A DNA stretch of 64,000 bases from Brucella pseudogrignonensis (GCF_032190615.1 NZ_JAVLAT010000003.1:463450-527449); one strand, 5' to 3'. Counted from the stretch's first letter, positions 17,250 to 26,459 are shown. Program-made: numbers and translations. Notes: generated by a model from the letters alone, not told the origin.

Positions 17250-17274
17250 AATGCACTAAAATTCCATAAGTTCC
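17250..17274 (-). promoter_or_regulatory. Weaker EcfG-type promoter, GGAAC-N16-CATT
   Basis: GGAAC (17274-17270) and CATT (17253-17250), 16 bp apart, on the minus strand upstream of the DUF892 gene. One mismatch in the -10 element. Confidence 0.5.
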
Positions 17275-17356
17275 GCCATGTTTCGCTCCTTACTGACCAA
17301 GTGAACAGTTTCCCAACCAATTGGTCACAACAAATTTGCTTTCGTAAGTTGTATTG

Positions 17357-17629
17357 TTAATGACTTTTGCTTTGCGTCGGCAGCTCGATGTCGGTACTAA
17401 ATTTTTGACGATGAACCGCTCTGACGCTCACTTGATGAACGGCCGCAAAAATAGCATTTTCCGTGTCGTTAATGTCTAACTGAGCGAAGTTTTCAATTAG
17501 CCTCGAAATTGTCATTTCAACAATTTGCATTCGCAGGCGCTCACTCACAGTATAGCAGCTCGCCCTTCGGTAAAGCATCTGTCGCAAATTGAACTGCTCA
17601 ATGTCACATGTATTGCAGGGGAGAACCAT
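17357..17629 (-). CDS. Hypothetical protein
   Basis: 90 residues from an ATG at 17629 behind GGAAGGAGGAG, a very strong ribosome-binding site that decides against the longer upstream start. Starts MVLPCNTCDIEQFNLRQMLY; helical, soluble, with two early cysteines (CNTC). No family recognised. Confidence 0.6.
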   Translation of the reverse strand: MVLPCNTCDIEQFNLRQMLYRRASCYTVSERLRMQIVEMTISRLIENFAQLDINDTENAIFAAVHQVSVRAVHRQKFSTDIELPTQSKSH

Positions 17630-18033
17630 AGTGCTCCTCCTTCCTAGCAGGCAAGAGCACATATGAACCCTCAGCCGTCACCGCCTACATAAACGGATTG
17701 GTGACGATGCAATCAGCATACGCCGATACAACGTAGAGTCAAACGCTGGCACATATAATGGAGATAATATTCTGCTCGGAATTCGCCATAACTACCATCA
17801 GTTCTACAAACAAGAGTTATAAGTTATAGACTTCTGTTGGTGACGTTTTCGTTTTATCATCAGTTAATTACGGTTGATTGCGTGTGTACCTTATTAATTT
17901 TTACACGGCGTAGCATTCAGATTCATTTTGGAAAGATAATTGTATTCATGTTTTTTGACATGTCTCCTCACGGTTCTGATTATCAGAAATAGAGTATTCA
18001 GGGATGGCAGATTGCAGTGACCTAATTTCTCAT
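17630..18033. other. Intergenic, no gene seen
   Basis: AT-rich spacer between divergent genes. It should hold the promoter of the gene at 17357-17629. No ORF or repeat worth calling. Confidence 0.5.
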
Positions 18034-18058
18034 GGAACCTAAGCTGTTTAGGAGGGTT
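18034..18058 (+). promoter_or_regulatory. EcfG-type promoter, GGAAC-N16-GGTT
   Basis: GGAAC at 18034-18038 and GGTT at 18055-18058, 16 bp apart, 35 bp upstream of the next start codon. Confidence 0.7.
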
Positions 18059-18092
18059 GATAATTAGGGGAAGCAAAATTGGACGAAATGCT

Positions 18093-18413
18093 ATGAAAAT
18101 CTCTGCCCTAATTATTGCAAGTGCACTGGTAATTGCACCAGCATTAGCCGGTGCGCAGGCTACTAAGACGCCTAATACCGACGTGCCTGGTGCGACGAAC
18201 ACGCCTACCCACGATGACAAGACGCCAGATGCCGGTCAGAACAGCATTACCGAAGCTCAGGCCACTGAACTTTTTGGTAAAGCAGGTTACACTGAGCTAA
18301 CTGGACTGAAGCTTAACGATCAAGGACTGTGGGAAGCTTCGGCGATGAAAGATGGTAAAACTGTAATGCTCTCACTCGATGCAGAGGGCAAAATATCAGA
18401 ACATTCAATGTAA
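18093..18413 (+). CDS. Secreted PepSY-like small protein, paralogue of 15697-16011
   Basis: 106 residues from the ATG at 18093, which begins a signal peptide (MKISALIIASALVIAPALAG). Then a T/P/D-rich linker and the same C-terminal unit as its paralogue: ITEAQATELFGKAGYTELTG, LKLNDQGLWEASAMKDGK, LSLDAEGKI. It is on the opposite strand from the paralogue. An EcfG-type promoter precedes it and a terminator follows. Probably periplasmic; function unknown. Confidence 0.75.
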   Translation: MKISALIIASALVIAPALAGAQATKTPNTDVPGATNTPTHDDKTPDAGQNSITEAQATELFGKAGYTELTGLKLNDQGLWEASAMKDGKTVMLSLDAEGKISEHSM

Positions 18414-18430
18414 AATCAGAAGTTAAGTTA

Positions 18431-18456
18431 TTGGAAGCCGCTACCGCGGCTTTCCT
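18431..18456 (+). terminator. Rho-independent terminator
   Basis: GGAAGCCGC and GCGGCTTTCC stem with short loop, followed by a pyrimidine run, 18 bp after the secreted protein gene. Confidence 0.7.
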
Positions 18457-18497
18457 TCTCCGAGTTGTCGTAAATCTGGATAAAAAGGATTAATTAG

Positions 18498-18653
18498 ATG
18501 AAAACTGATCCAATGACACACGATAAAGACATTAAGTTCCTAACCGAAAATTCTGATCTTTCACCTCTTCAAGCAAAGGAATTGATTAAATTACTTGGTC
18601 GCGACCATCCCGAATTGCTCAAAGAAGCTAAGAAATTCAAAGCTGAGAGCTGA
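18498..18653 (+). CDS. Small hypothetical protein, DUF3606-like
   Basis: 51 codons from ATG at 18498: MKTDPMTHDKDIKFLTENSD, then LSPLQAKELIKLLGRDHPEL. The helix-turn-helix-like spacing resembles the short DUF3606 family, but the match is by eye. AAGGAT upstream. Located in the stress cluster. Confidence 0.5.
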   Translation: MKTDPMTHDKDIKFLTENSDLSPLQAKELIKLLGRDHPELLKEAKKFKAES

Positions 18654-18730
18654 AAGTCGATACTGACTGATTCATGCCATTGTATAGAAACCGTATTCAC
18701 GGGTCCGATGTTCGAACACTGTAAATCAAG

Positions 18731-18922
18731 TCACGATTTGTTGGAATAGTCTTCATCAATCTGAGACGGGATCGACTGCATCATTTTTAGAGTCATGTCG
18801 CTGCCGGGGAGTATTATATTCGTTCTGGCGCTACGCCACAACCGACCATCCTCTATCTCATAACCCTTGACCTGCTCGTCGTGTTCCACATCATGGTCAG
18901 GATAGCCCCAACGAATCTCCAT
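18731..18922 (-). CDS. Small hypothetical protein
   Basis: 63 residues, starting MEIRWGYPDHDVEHDEQVKG, acidic, with a beta-rich first half. No family recognised and no strong ribosome-binding site. Confidence 0.4.
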   Translation of the reverse strand: MEIRWGYPDHDVEHDEQVKGYEIEDGRLWRSARTNIILPGSDMTLKMMQSIPSQIDEDYSNKS

Positions 18923-19384
18923 TACAGTGTTTCTGCTCAGTCAGTTTAGGGTACGAAAACTTCTGCGCTTTGAAGAGATGCTGTAGTGATAAGTACCACA
19001 GATCAAGGCCCTTCTCCGAAGTTTGCAAACCCTTTACAATTCGCTCGCGGAGCTACCGTGGTCGCATTCTTTCTGCTCATTTCGGCGAGTAAGAGCGGAA
19101 ATTGACTTTCAATGACCCTCTACGATACCGTACGGGGACATTTTTTCGCAGATAAAAGCAACTTTTGGGGCCGACTGATCAATCATTTGGATCTCATCTA
19201 AGATGGATCGGTATGTGATTAAATAGGATTTCCTCAAGTACATCTGTCGAGAGACTGTCGTTTCGCAAGGCTCATTCCAACGCCTCGCGTGTTTTACGCC
19301 CAGTGCAAAGTAGGGATAAGACTAACGCGCGCATTAGATGAAATCCCCTGCTAAAATATCGGACTTAAGGCCTTTATTCTGTAG
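18923..19384. other. Intergenic, no gene seen
   Basis: No convincing ORF, repeat or terminator in about 460 bp between two minus-strand genes. Confidence 0.4.
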
Positions 19385-20281
19385 TTATCCTATTCCACGG
19401 CCGCCTGTTGCACCATAAACCTCTCCATTGATAAAGCTCGCCTCTTGTGAAGCGAGCAAAACATAAATGGGCGCTATCTCAACAGGCTGGCCAGGCCGTC
19501 CAAAATCACTGTTTTTACCAAAATGTCGTACCTTTTCATCGGGTTGTCCGCCACTTGGTTGAAGAACAGTCCAGAAGGGTCCGGGTGCCACTGCATTGAC
19601 GCGTACACCTTTCTGGATGAGTTGCTTGGACAGAGCTTTCGTATAAGCAACGATACCTGCTTTGGTGGTAGCGTAATCGAGCAGGATAGGTGACGGGTCA
19701 TATGATTGGACAGATGCAGTGGTGATGACCGAAGATCCAGCATTGAGATGAGGCGTTGCGGCCTGTGTTATCCAATGAAGTGCATAAAGATTGGTTTTCA
19801 TTGTCTTGTCAAAATCCGCACTCGACAATTCGTTGATATTATCTCGATACTGTTGCCTTGCGGCATTGATCACCAAGATATCCAAGCCACCAAGGTCGCT
19901 GACGGCCATTTCCACCATATTTCGGCACCATTCTTCGTCTGATATGTCACCTGGAAGAGCTACACCAATCCGACCTTCTGCCTTTATAAGATCGATTACA
20001 GTATCAGCGTCGGATTCCTCTTCTTCAAGGTATGAAATCGCTACGTCGGCACCTTCTCTCGCAAAGGCAATTGCCACTGCGCGCCCAATCCCTGAATCGC
20101 CACCGGTGATCAGAGCCTTTCTTCCTGCCAACTTTCCGGAGCCTTCATAACTTCTCTCGCCATGGTCCGGTACAGGGACCATATTTTCCACTAGCCCGGG
20201 CATGGGTTGTGGCTGGGCATCGAAGGGGGGAGCAGGATATTGAGTTCGTGGATCTTGCATTGTAAGACGGTCCTTCATCAT
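19385..20281 (-). CDS. SDR oxidoreductase of the YhdF/YghA stress type
   Basis: 298 residues. A 50-residue N-terminal extension rich in proline is followed by the Rossmann motif ALITGGDSGIGRA (57-69) and the catalytic YATTK (Y203, K207). The C-terminal ASFINGEVYGATGG is typical of the family. The N-terminal extension is characteristic of the stress-linked SDRs often found in EcfG regulons. Cofactor is probably NAD(P); substrate unknown. AGGAG precedes tandem ATGs (20281 or 20278). A perfect EcfG-type promoter lies about 80 bp upstream. Confidence 0.9.
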   Translation of the reverse strand: MMKDRLTMQDPRTQYPAPPFDAQPQPMPGLVENMVPVPDHGERSYEGSGKLAGRKALITGGDSGIGRAVAIAFAREGADVAISYLEEEESDADTVIDLIKAEGRIGVALPGDISDEEWCRNMVEMAVSDLGGLDILVINAARQQYRDNINELSSADFDKTMKTNLYALHWITQAATPHLNAGSSVITTASVQSYDPSPILLDYATTKAGIVAYTKALSKQLIQKGVRVNAVAPGPFWTVLQPSGGQPDEKVRHFGKNSDFGRPGQPVEIAPIYVLLASQEASFINGEVYGATGGRGIG

Positions 20282-20358
20282 AATTCTCCTTCAAAATATC
20301 AATTAAAGGCTCGCTGGAAGTCCAATTCCGAAGCGAGCATTCAAATGCTTATAAAAGT

Positions 20359-20383
20359 AACGTCCGCCTTCTTTTGTCGTTCC
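20359..20383 (-). promoter_or_regulatory. EcfG-type promoter, GGAAC-N16-CGTT
   Basis: Minus-strand GGAAC (20383-20379) and CGTT (20362-20359), 16 bp apart, full consensus, upstream of the SDR gene. Confidence 0.8.
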
Positions 20384-20413
20384 ACCATTTGATGGGATTT
20401 GACACATAAGTTG

Positions 20414-21640
20414 TCATTTTAGCGCGAATAACTCCGCGTCTGGATCTCGAGCTCCATTAATTGCGGTGGAGACCATCTCAGCAGCAATCTGACTGAAAGT
20501 GATGCCGTTACCGCCGAACCCCATTACACAGTAGACATTTTGCATGTCAGGTACAGGACCAATCAACGGCAGCCCCGTAGCTGTTGAGCCAAATGCGGCA
20601 GCCCATCGGTACTCTACTGTTCCGATATCAACACCAAGCAGTTTACTCACTTTTCGCTGGATGGTCTTTTCTTTTGTATTGAGCTTTTCTTCTGACTGAT
20701 AAGCGCTAGCACTATTCTCGTCTTCACCACCAACAATCAAACGTCCCTGATTATCTGTTCTGAGATAAAGATACGGATCAGACGCTTCCCACAAAATATG
20801 TTTCTTCAACCACTCAGGGAGAGTAATGCCCGCTCTACTCGCTATAGCCCATGTAGAAATGATCTCATGCTTTTTGTTCGCAAGGCTTTTTAGAAATTCG
20901 TAACCGGTACAAAAGACGACGTGTTGAGCAGAAATAAGTTTGCCTGCTGCAGTTGCCAATACGATATTCTCTCTGAAGTTTTTTATGTCAGTGATTTCTA
21001 CTCCACTGACGATTTCAGCACCCAGTCTGGCGGCGTGGCGCAGCAGTCCTGCTGTTAACTGACCTGGGTTAGCAGATGCGGATATATCGCTCAAAATGGC
21101 ACCATTACGCTCAATATCGTAGAGCCTTTTCATATCAGCCTTATTGATGAACTGCGCTTCTATACCAGCTTTGGTGCGTGCTCCCATTTCAATCTTGAGA
21201 CCTCTTGCTCCAAGCTCATCCCCTGCAACGTAGAGAGCCTGTTTGCGTTGCATAGAGCAGGAAATTTCAAGCGAGCGCACAATCTCTTCTAGTTTTAACA
21301 CAGCTTTTGCAGACCGCAACCAAGCTCTGTTTGCCTTTTCTTCTCCGATCATTGCTTGAAGCTTATGTAACGGTACGTCAATTTCGTGCTGGATCATTGC
21401 GGTACTCGCAATACTGCTGCCATGTACGGGTGTACGCTTATCAACGATCAGAACGGATTTACCCGGTTTGACCAGTGCTTGTGCAACGAGAGCCCCGCTG
21501 ATACCTGAACCGACAATCACAATATCATAATGATCCATAGAAATATGGCTTGTGCTTCGCACAGCGATACGAGGACTATCGATCCATAGCGGGCGAGATT
21601 CTCGCAAGTCACGAGCTTTGGTGAGTTTTTTGTCCGTCAT
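20414..21640 (-). CDS. FAD-dependent oxidoreductase (DAO superfamily)
   Basis: 408 residues. The FAD-binding motif DIVIVGSGISGALVAQ lies at about 38-53 and the C-terminal flavin region GLPLIGPVPD ... GFGGNGITFSQIA near 365-390. Amino acid or glycine-oxidase-like fold; substrate unknown. It is the third gene of an operon with two membrane proteins (22078-22935, 21663-22070). An N-terminal extension of about 35 residues precedes the flavin motif; a shorter start at the MDHYDIVIVG methionine is possible. Confidence 0.85.
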   Translation of the reverse strand: MTDKKLTKARDLRESRPLWIDSPRIAVRSTSHISMDHYDIVIVGSGISGALVAQALVKPGKSVLIVDKRTPVHGSSIASTAMIQHEIDVPLHKLQAMIGEEKANRAWLRSAKAVLKLEEIVRSLEISCSMQRKQALYVAGDELGARGLKIEMGARTKAGIEAQFINKADMKRLYDIERNGAILSDISASANPGQLTAGLLRHAARLGAEIVSGVEITDIKNFRENIVLATAAGKLISAQHVVFCTGYEFLKSLANKKHEIISTWAIASRAGITLPEWLKKHILWEASDPYLYLRTDNQGRLIVGGEDENSASAYQSEEKLNTKEKTIQRKVSKLLGVDIGTVEYRWAAAFGSTATGLPLIGPVPDMQNVYCVMGFGGNGITFSQIAAEMVSTAINGARDPDAELFALK

Positions 21641-21662
21641 GAGGTTCTTTCAGGTGCAACTA

Positions 21663-22070
21663 TTATGGCTCTGTATAGCCGTCCACATGTAGAGTGAGCG
21701 TACCGGACGACGGGTTGGTTTTAAAAAATAGGGTTCCAGTTTCATAGGATTCAGATGCTACGTAATCGAAAGTTATGTCGGAGCTTTCCGTATCTTTAAA
21801 TGAGGAAATGTCTCCACTGACATGCACTTGAGCGGCTGTTGAAAGAGAGGTGTTATTAATACGGAATGATACCCGGTAACCATCAGCTGCTGGACTTATC
21901 GACAGGATCGAAATATCGAATTGCGCCTCTTGGACTTCATATCGATAAATGTCCCGGCCAATCCATACGAAAAGGGCTGTAACCAGCAATGTGCATATTC
22001 CGCCTATCACCCATTCTAACCAATGAGGTTGAGCGGTCTCGGTATGTTTATTGCCTGTGCTTTTTGTCAT
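21663..22070 (-). CDS. TIGR02588 family membrane-anchored protein
   Basis: 135 residues: cytoplasmic head, one membrane span (VIGGICTLLVTALFVWIGRD, about 21-40), then a beta-rich extracytoplasmic domain. The family is recognised by its constant pairing with TIGR02587 membrane proteins, and that partner lies 7 bp upstream. Function unknown; stress-regulated by context. Confidence 0.8.
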   Translation of the reverse strand: MTKSTGNKHTETAQPHWLEWVIGGICTLLVTALFVWIGRDIYRYEVQEAQFDISILSISPAADGYRVSFRINNTSLSTAAQVHVSGDISSFKDTESSDITFDYVASESYETGTLFFKTNPSSGTLTLHVDGYTEP

Positions 22071-22077
22071 CAGTCAC

Positions 22078-22935
22078 TCACAATATGAGACGTGCTGCGG
22101 CAGCGCCGATTGATGCGGGTAAGCCAAGAATGACTGCAGCTGTTAATATCTGCGAGAGAGATGTGTGATCGAGACGTTCGAATGTCCACAGGGCGTAGAT
22201 GCTGACAATAATGGCCAAGACATATCCCGGCATTGAAAACCGAATGAAGGAATGCCACCATTGCATACCTTCCAAAAGGCTGTGCGATCCCTTGAAATGT
22301 AAGGCGTAAACAAATCCGTGTATAAGAATGATGGAGACAAGGGCGATGCAAAATGTATGAAACGGACTTACTTTATAAGCAATTAGAACCATCTCATCAG
22401 TTGGCGCGACATTTAAACTGAGAAACAGTGCTCCAACAATCATCATAAACAGTTCGTGGAGATATCCAGTTTCGCCTTCATATTCTCCATCTTGATTGGC
22501 CTGTGCTTCCGAGTGCAATCCAAGCTGGCTGCGCCCAAGTAAAGCGCCAATGCTGGCTGGTACTGACTGCAGAGAAACTTTTGCGACAATGGTGCTGATA
22601 TTTGATTGATCTTCAATAACGCCCAAGATCAATAAAATGGCTGCACTTACCGCAATACCCAAACCGTAGGCGATTACAGCATCACGTAACGCCTCAATCC
22701 AAGTAGTTGTTTTTTCGAAGCCGATGCGTTTGGCCAGCATCCAAAGCAAAGGCAGATTGAGAACGCAAAGCAATAGAAGGCGAGCATGACTTATATACAG
22801 GCCGAGGGACCACATCTCCATAGTCATCAACATCGGCAGAGCGAAGAGTAGTGCGCCTGCGAGACCTCGCGCAATACCGATGATAAAGTGACTGGCTTTT
22901 GGCGCCTCGGGTGTACCTTCTGCAATTGCCACCAT
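22078..22935 (-). CDS. TIGR02587 family integral membrane protein
   Basis: 285 residues with six to seven hydrophobic segments; starts MVAIAEGTPEAPKASHFIIG. Belongs to the TIGR02587/DUF2391 family. First gene of the operon, 29 bp downstream of a perfect EcfG-type promoter. Likely forms a membrane complex with the TIGR02588 protein; transported or sensed molecule unknown. Confidence 0.82.
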   Translation of the reverse strand: MVAIAEGTPEAPKASHFIIGIARGLAGALLFALPMLMTMEMWSLGLYISHARLLLLCVLNLPLLWMLAKRIGFEKTTTWIEALRDAVIAYGLGIAVSAAILLILGVIEDQSNISTIVAKVSLQSVPASIGALLGRSQLGLHSEAQANQDGEYEGETGYLHELFMMIVGALFLSLNVAPTDEMVLIAYKVSPFHTFCIALVSIILIHGFVYALHFKGSHSLLEGMQWWHSFIRFSMPGYVLAIIVSIYALWTFERLDHTSLSQILTAAVILGLPASIGAAAARLIL

Positions 22936-22963
22936 GATCAGCCTCCAGGCTTATGTGAGCAAT

Positions 22964-22988
22964 AACGCGTGTTTCAGGTACTGGTTCC
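22964..22988 (-). promoter_or_regulatory. EcfG-type promoter, GGAAC-N16-CGTT
   Basis: Minus-strand GGAAC (22988-22984) and CGTT (22967-22964), 16 bp apart, full consensus, ahead of the TIGR02587-TIGR02588-oxidoreductase operon. It begins 5 bp after the DUF296 pseudogene stop. Confidence 0.82.
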
Positions 22989-22992
22989 CGGT

Positions 22993-23435
22993 TCAGGTCG
23001 AAGTATCGATGAGCGCAATTCCAAACTCAGTGCGAAAACTCCGTCGCAATTCCGCAGGCGTTTCTCTGATGATCACTTCGAGTGTTGGTCTCACAGTACC
23101 CTCAATGAAATGCCCCCACGCGTATGCCCGTCCGCCAGCCCCAAGACAGCATGCAAATGTGGGCTTGGATTTTCTTCATCATCTAGAGTTATGTGGCCCA
23201 CCAGGCTTAAAACCTCAGTTTGCGAACCAACTGGTATATGTGAGTAGGATTTTGAGGCAAGATTGAAAAAGGCAAGGGTAGCTGTTTCAAACGCACCGAT
23301 GGCCGAGACTGATGCAGCAGCAATATTGTGACTGACCGCGAAATTTCTAATCGTTTTGAAGGCTTCCTCACCAACATCAACGACCAGCATAAAAACACGC
23401 TCTCCATTATTATTTGACAAAAGCTTGCTCTGCAT
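22993..23435 (-). pseudogene. DUF296/PPC-domain protein with a one-base frameshift
   Basis: Start ATG at 23435 behind AGGAAGGAGA. The first frame reads MQSKLLSNNNGERVFMLVVD to GLADGHTRGG and then stops at 23091. Adding one G to the run of five at 23113-23117 restores GHFIEGTVRPTLEVIIRETP and a tail ending at TGA 22993, exactly the PPC fold of about 145 residues. PPC proteins of bacteria are small trimeric proteins of unclear role (DNA binding is known for the plant AHL relatives). Either a real mutation, a phase-variable tract or a sequencing error. Confidence 0.85.
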
Positions 23436-23902
23436 AATTGTTTCTCCTTCCTGCGCTGTTAGAAGGTTATGACGAATGCAAGTCGAAATATTATGAGACA
23501 GCACGTCTTGAATGACGCCCTTCCTCAATCTGTTTGTCAATCGGCCCTTTAATTGCGGATTGTTGTCAAGCATCCTCTTAAATTCAACGACGGCAATGCG
23601 GTAGCGCTCGCCCAGTCGAAACTGGTCGGGATAGTGAAGGCGGGGTGAGCGCGGCTGGCATACGATTGCCAGCTCGGTTGATAACATGGTTGCCAGAGCT
23701 CAACGCGATCGTATTGATGCCATCGCTGGGGTCATGGTCCTTTCCGAGGTCGCTAGGCGCCTCATGATGATGTCCGGATCGGGTGCCTCAACGTGTGCAA
23801 CGGAGTGCGGAAGATCCGCCACCAGCCGATTGACCGAGGTCACCACGACCACCGTCCCAGCGGGACATCGCCAGCCCGGTGGACCGGGCCAAGAACTTTA
23901 GA

Positions 23903-24931
23903 TTAGATTGACTTGGCGTGACCCCAGTCGAACGATGTACCGTCTACCCAAATGGAATGGAGAATGACGGCAATCTTGCGCGCGATCGCGACCTTCGCTT
24001 TCTTCATGCCAATCCGCTTTGCAAGTTTCATCCCCCAGGCCTTGAGAGAGGACCACTTCTTGGTCCGATAAAGCAGAACGGTCGCCGCCTCGAACAAATA
24101 AGTGCGGAGAAGCCCGTCGCCCCATCGAGATATCTTACCGCTGGTGTCAGTTTCCCCCGATTGTTTGCGCCGAGGCGTAAGGCCAAGATATGCGCCGACT
24201 AGCGAGGCTGATCGGAAGCGGGACGGGTCATCGATCTTATGGCGGAATGTCAGGGCCGTAATTACTCCGACACCGGGCACCGTCATCAGGCGACGCGTGG
24301 TCTCGTCCTGTCTAGCCAAACGGCGGACCTCGTCGTCGAACGCGCACTGCTGTCGGCAGATATGCTCGTGTATCGATAAAAGTGGCGCGACTACGATGAG
24401 GAGCTGATGATCCTCGCCTAAAAGATCGTTGACCGTGTTGCGGAACTGTTGGCCGATAGCGCGAGGAAATAGCAACCTATATTCTTTGACCAAGCTACGA
24501 ACCTGGTTTTCGATGTCCCGACGCATGGACACAAGCCGAGCTCGCACAACGAGAATCGCTCGGATCTTCTGGCTCTCCTCGCTTTTGTCTTTGACCTCTC
24601 GATATCAGCCCACCCGTACCAGTTCAGCGAGGCCTCGCGCATCGTTATGGTCGCTTTTGTTCATGCGCACCGACAGTGCCGCGTGTGCATGTCGCGCGTC
24701 TATGCAAACAACGGGAAGTTCGACCCTACGAAGCTCATGCCAAAGCCAGCTCGACATCGCACCCGTCTCAAAGCCAATACGCTCAGCCAGCGGCGCATGT
24801 TTGCGCAGCAGCCTGGTCAGATCGCCAGGATCTGACTTGGCCTTTCCCTCAAAGATTAATTGCCCAGTTTCACTGACCACACACACTGCGGTCTCTCTTT
24901 GCGAGACATCCAGCCCAACATATTGCTTCAT
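23903..24931 (-). pseudogene. IS110-family transposase with in-frame stop
   Basis: N-terminal RuvC-like part [20 protein letters not shown] with E in [12 protein letters not shown] and DHNDARG; C-terminal part with [13 protein letters not shown] and [18 protein letters not shown]. Both lie in the same frame and are separated by a TGA at 24607-24605 where the family has tryptophan (VGWYREVK). The element has about 200 bp of non-coding DNA on its 3' side. Ends could not be fixed. Confidence 0.85.
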
Positions 24932-25031
24932 GACAGCTCCTCCGAAACGTTTGATTGCGGGATCGCAGTCTGTGCGCCACGCGCGCCGACCGCAATTACA
25001 TCATCGTGTTTAAACGGGGGTCTGACTCATA

Positions 25032-26398
25032 TGTGGAACGGCCCGGTTAGCAAGGTTTTTTCGCGTGAATCGCCATCGGACGGTCGCAGTCATATGTCCG
25101 GCCTATCAGCGCGGTCATCGACCGCTGGCCACGATGAGATCCGCGATGTCGATCGCCTAATCATTTTCTCGCGCTCAAAGGCGCACTGAGTCAGACGGGC
25201 TGATCGACATCAAGGTATCGCCCCTCGGGTTCATCACGCTTCGTACCTTGCCGCTTTATCCCGACGCACAGACGCCGGGAATTCTGTTCCTACGCCTTTG
25301 TCATCGCCGGCGTCTGGTATGTGCCGCCTTTGACGAGAAGCGCCCATATTGTCCGGGCCATCTTATTGGCCAGCGCCACGGCTGCCACCTTGTAGGGGCG
25401 ACGTGCCATTATTGACACGATCCAATCAGGCAACTTTGAACCTCTCCGAGCTTGTTTCAGGATCGACGTCGCACCGACAATCAAGAGCGTTCGTAACTGC
25501 TTGTTGCCGCGCTTTGAGATTTTGCCAAGCCGCTCCTTGCCTCCGCTGGAGTTCGCTCTTGGTGTGATGCCGATCCAGGCGGCCAAGTCCCGCCCAGTTC
25601 GAAAGGCTGTATGATCCTGAACTGCGGTGCGAACAGTGGCTGCAATAATAGGGCCGACGCCGGGGATGGTTGTTAAACGACGTGCGGCTTCATCGGCTTT
25701 CACTGCTGCGGCAATCTTACTGTCGAGCACCTCAACCCTTTCCGTCAGCCTTTCGATCTGATCGGCCATCTCAAGAAGTGCCGCCTTGGCTGAATGCGGA
25801 AGACGTCCTTCCTGATCGTTGCGCAAAATCGCAGTGAGCTTGGCAATGCTTGTCATTCCAGTCGCGGCGATGATTCCGAGCTCAGCCATGTGGCCTCGCA
25901 TGGCATTGGCCGTCTGACTTCGCTGCCGCACGAGTAACTCTCGGGTCTTCAAAACCATCCCAGCAGCCTGCTCTTCCGGTGACTTTACGGGTACGAAGCG
26001 CATTGTTGGACGCGTGACTGCCTCGCAGATTGCCTCCGCATCGGCCGCGTCGGTCTTGTTGCGTTTGACGTAAGGCTTCACATAGGCCGGTGGCATCAAC
26101 CGCACCGTATGGCCGAATTCTCTGATTGCGTTGGCCCAGTAGTGAGCACTCCCGCACGCTTCCATTCCGACAAGGCATGGTTCGATGTTACGAAAAAACT
26201 CTAGGACCTGTGATCGCCGCAAAGCACGGCGGACCGCTATGTGCCCGTCTTCAGTGATGGCGTGGATCTGAAAGACCGACTTGGCCAAATCTAGTCCGAT
26301 TATGGTAATCTTTTCCATGGAACGGTTCCTTCTGTCTTGTGGCAAATGGCGTCACCACAATAGGCATCCTCGATGCCGGTGCGAAGGGCCGTTCCACA
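25032..26398 (-). mobile_element. IS1111-group IS110 element inside the ISL3 terminal repeat
   Basis: Perfect 13-bp subterminal inverted repeats TGTGGAACGGCCC (25032-25044) and GGGCCGTTCCACA (26386-26398). Subterminal repeats and a long 3' non-coding region (25045-25289) mark the IS1111 group, whose 3' region encodes the guide (bridge/seeker) RNA. True ends lie a few bases outside the repeats. Confidence 0.8.
25290..26318 (-). CDS. IS110-family (IS1111 group) DEDD transposase
   Basis: 342 residues from the ATG at 26318 (AAGGAAC upstream). RuvC-like residues in GLDLAKSVFQIH, GMEACGSAHYWA and NKTDAADAEAI; C-terminal Tnp domain with IPGVGPIIAATVRT, the serine-containing PRANSSGGKERLGKISKRGN. 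Intact. IS110 recombinases are RNA-guided and insert at defined sequences. Confidence 0.9.
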   Translation of the reverse strand: MEKITIIGLDLAKSVFQIHAITEDGHIAVRRALRRSQVLEFFRNIEPCLVGMEACGSAHYWANAIREFGHTVRLMPPAYVKPYVKRNKTDAADAEAICEAVTRPTMRFVPVKSPEEQAAGMVLKTRELLVRQRSQTANAMRGHMAELGIIAATGMTSIAKLTAILRNDQEGRLPHSAKAALLEMADQIERLTERVEVLDSKIAAAVKADEAARRLTTIPGVGPIIAATVRTAVQDHTAFRTGRDLAAWIGITPRANSSGGKERLGKISKRGNKQLRTLLIVGATSILKQARRGSKLPDWIVSIMARRPYKVAAVALANKMARTIWALLVKGGTYQTPAMTKA

Positions 26399-26459
26399 CC
26401 ATCATTCTCGATGATGTTTTGGGTTCTATTAGCTTGGTTTCTGAAGGAGAATCAGTGCC

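Noticed and set aside
17894..18220. 108-residue minus-strand ORF
   Set aside because: It lies antisense to the signal peptide and promoter of the PepSY-like gene at 18093 and has no ribosome-binding site.
23690..23902. 71-residue ORF beside the first IS110 gene
   Set aside because: It falls in the non-coding 3' region of that element and is rich in R, T and G with no family pattern.
26336..26345. Longer start for the IS110 transposase
   Set aside because: The ATG at 26318 has the ribosome-binding site and begins the family-typical sequence; the upstream residues are not family-like.
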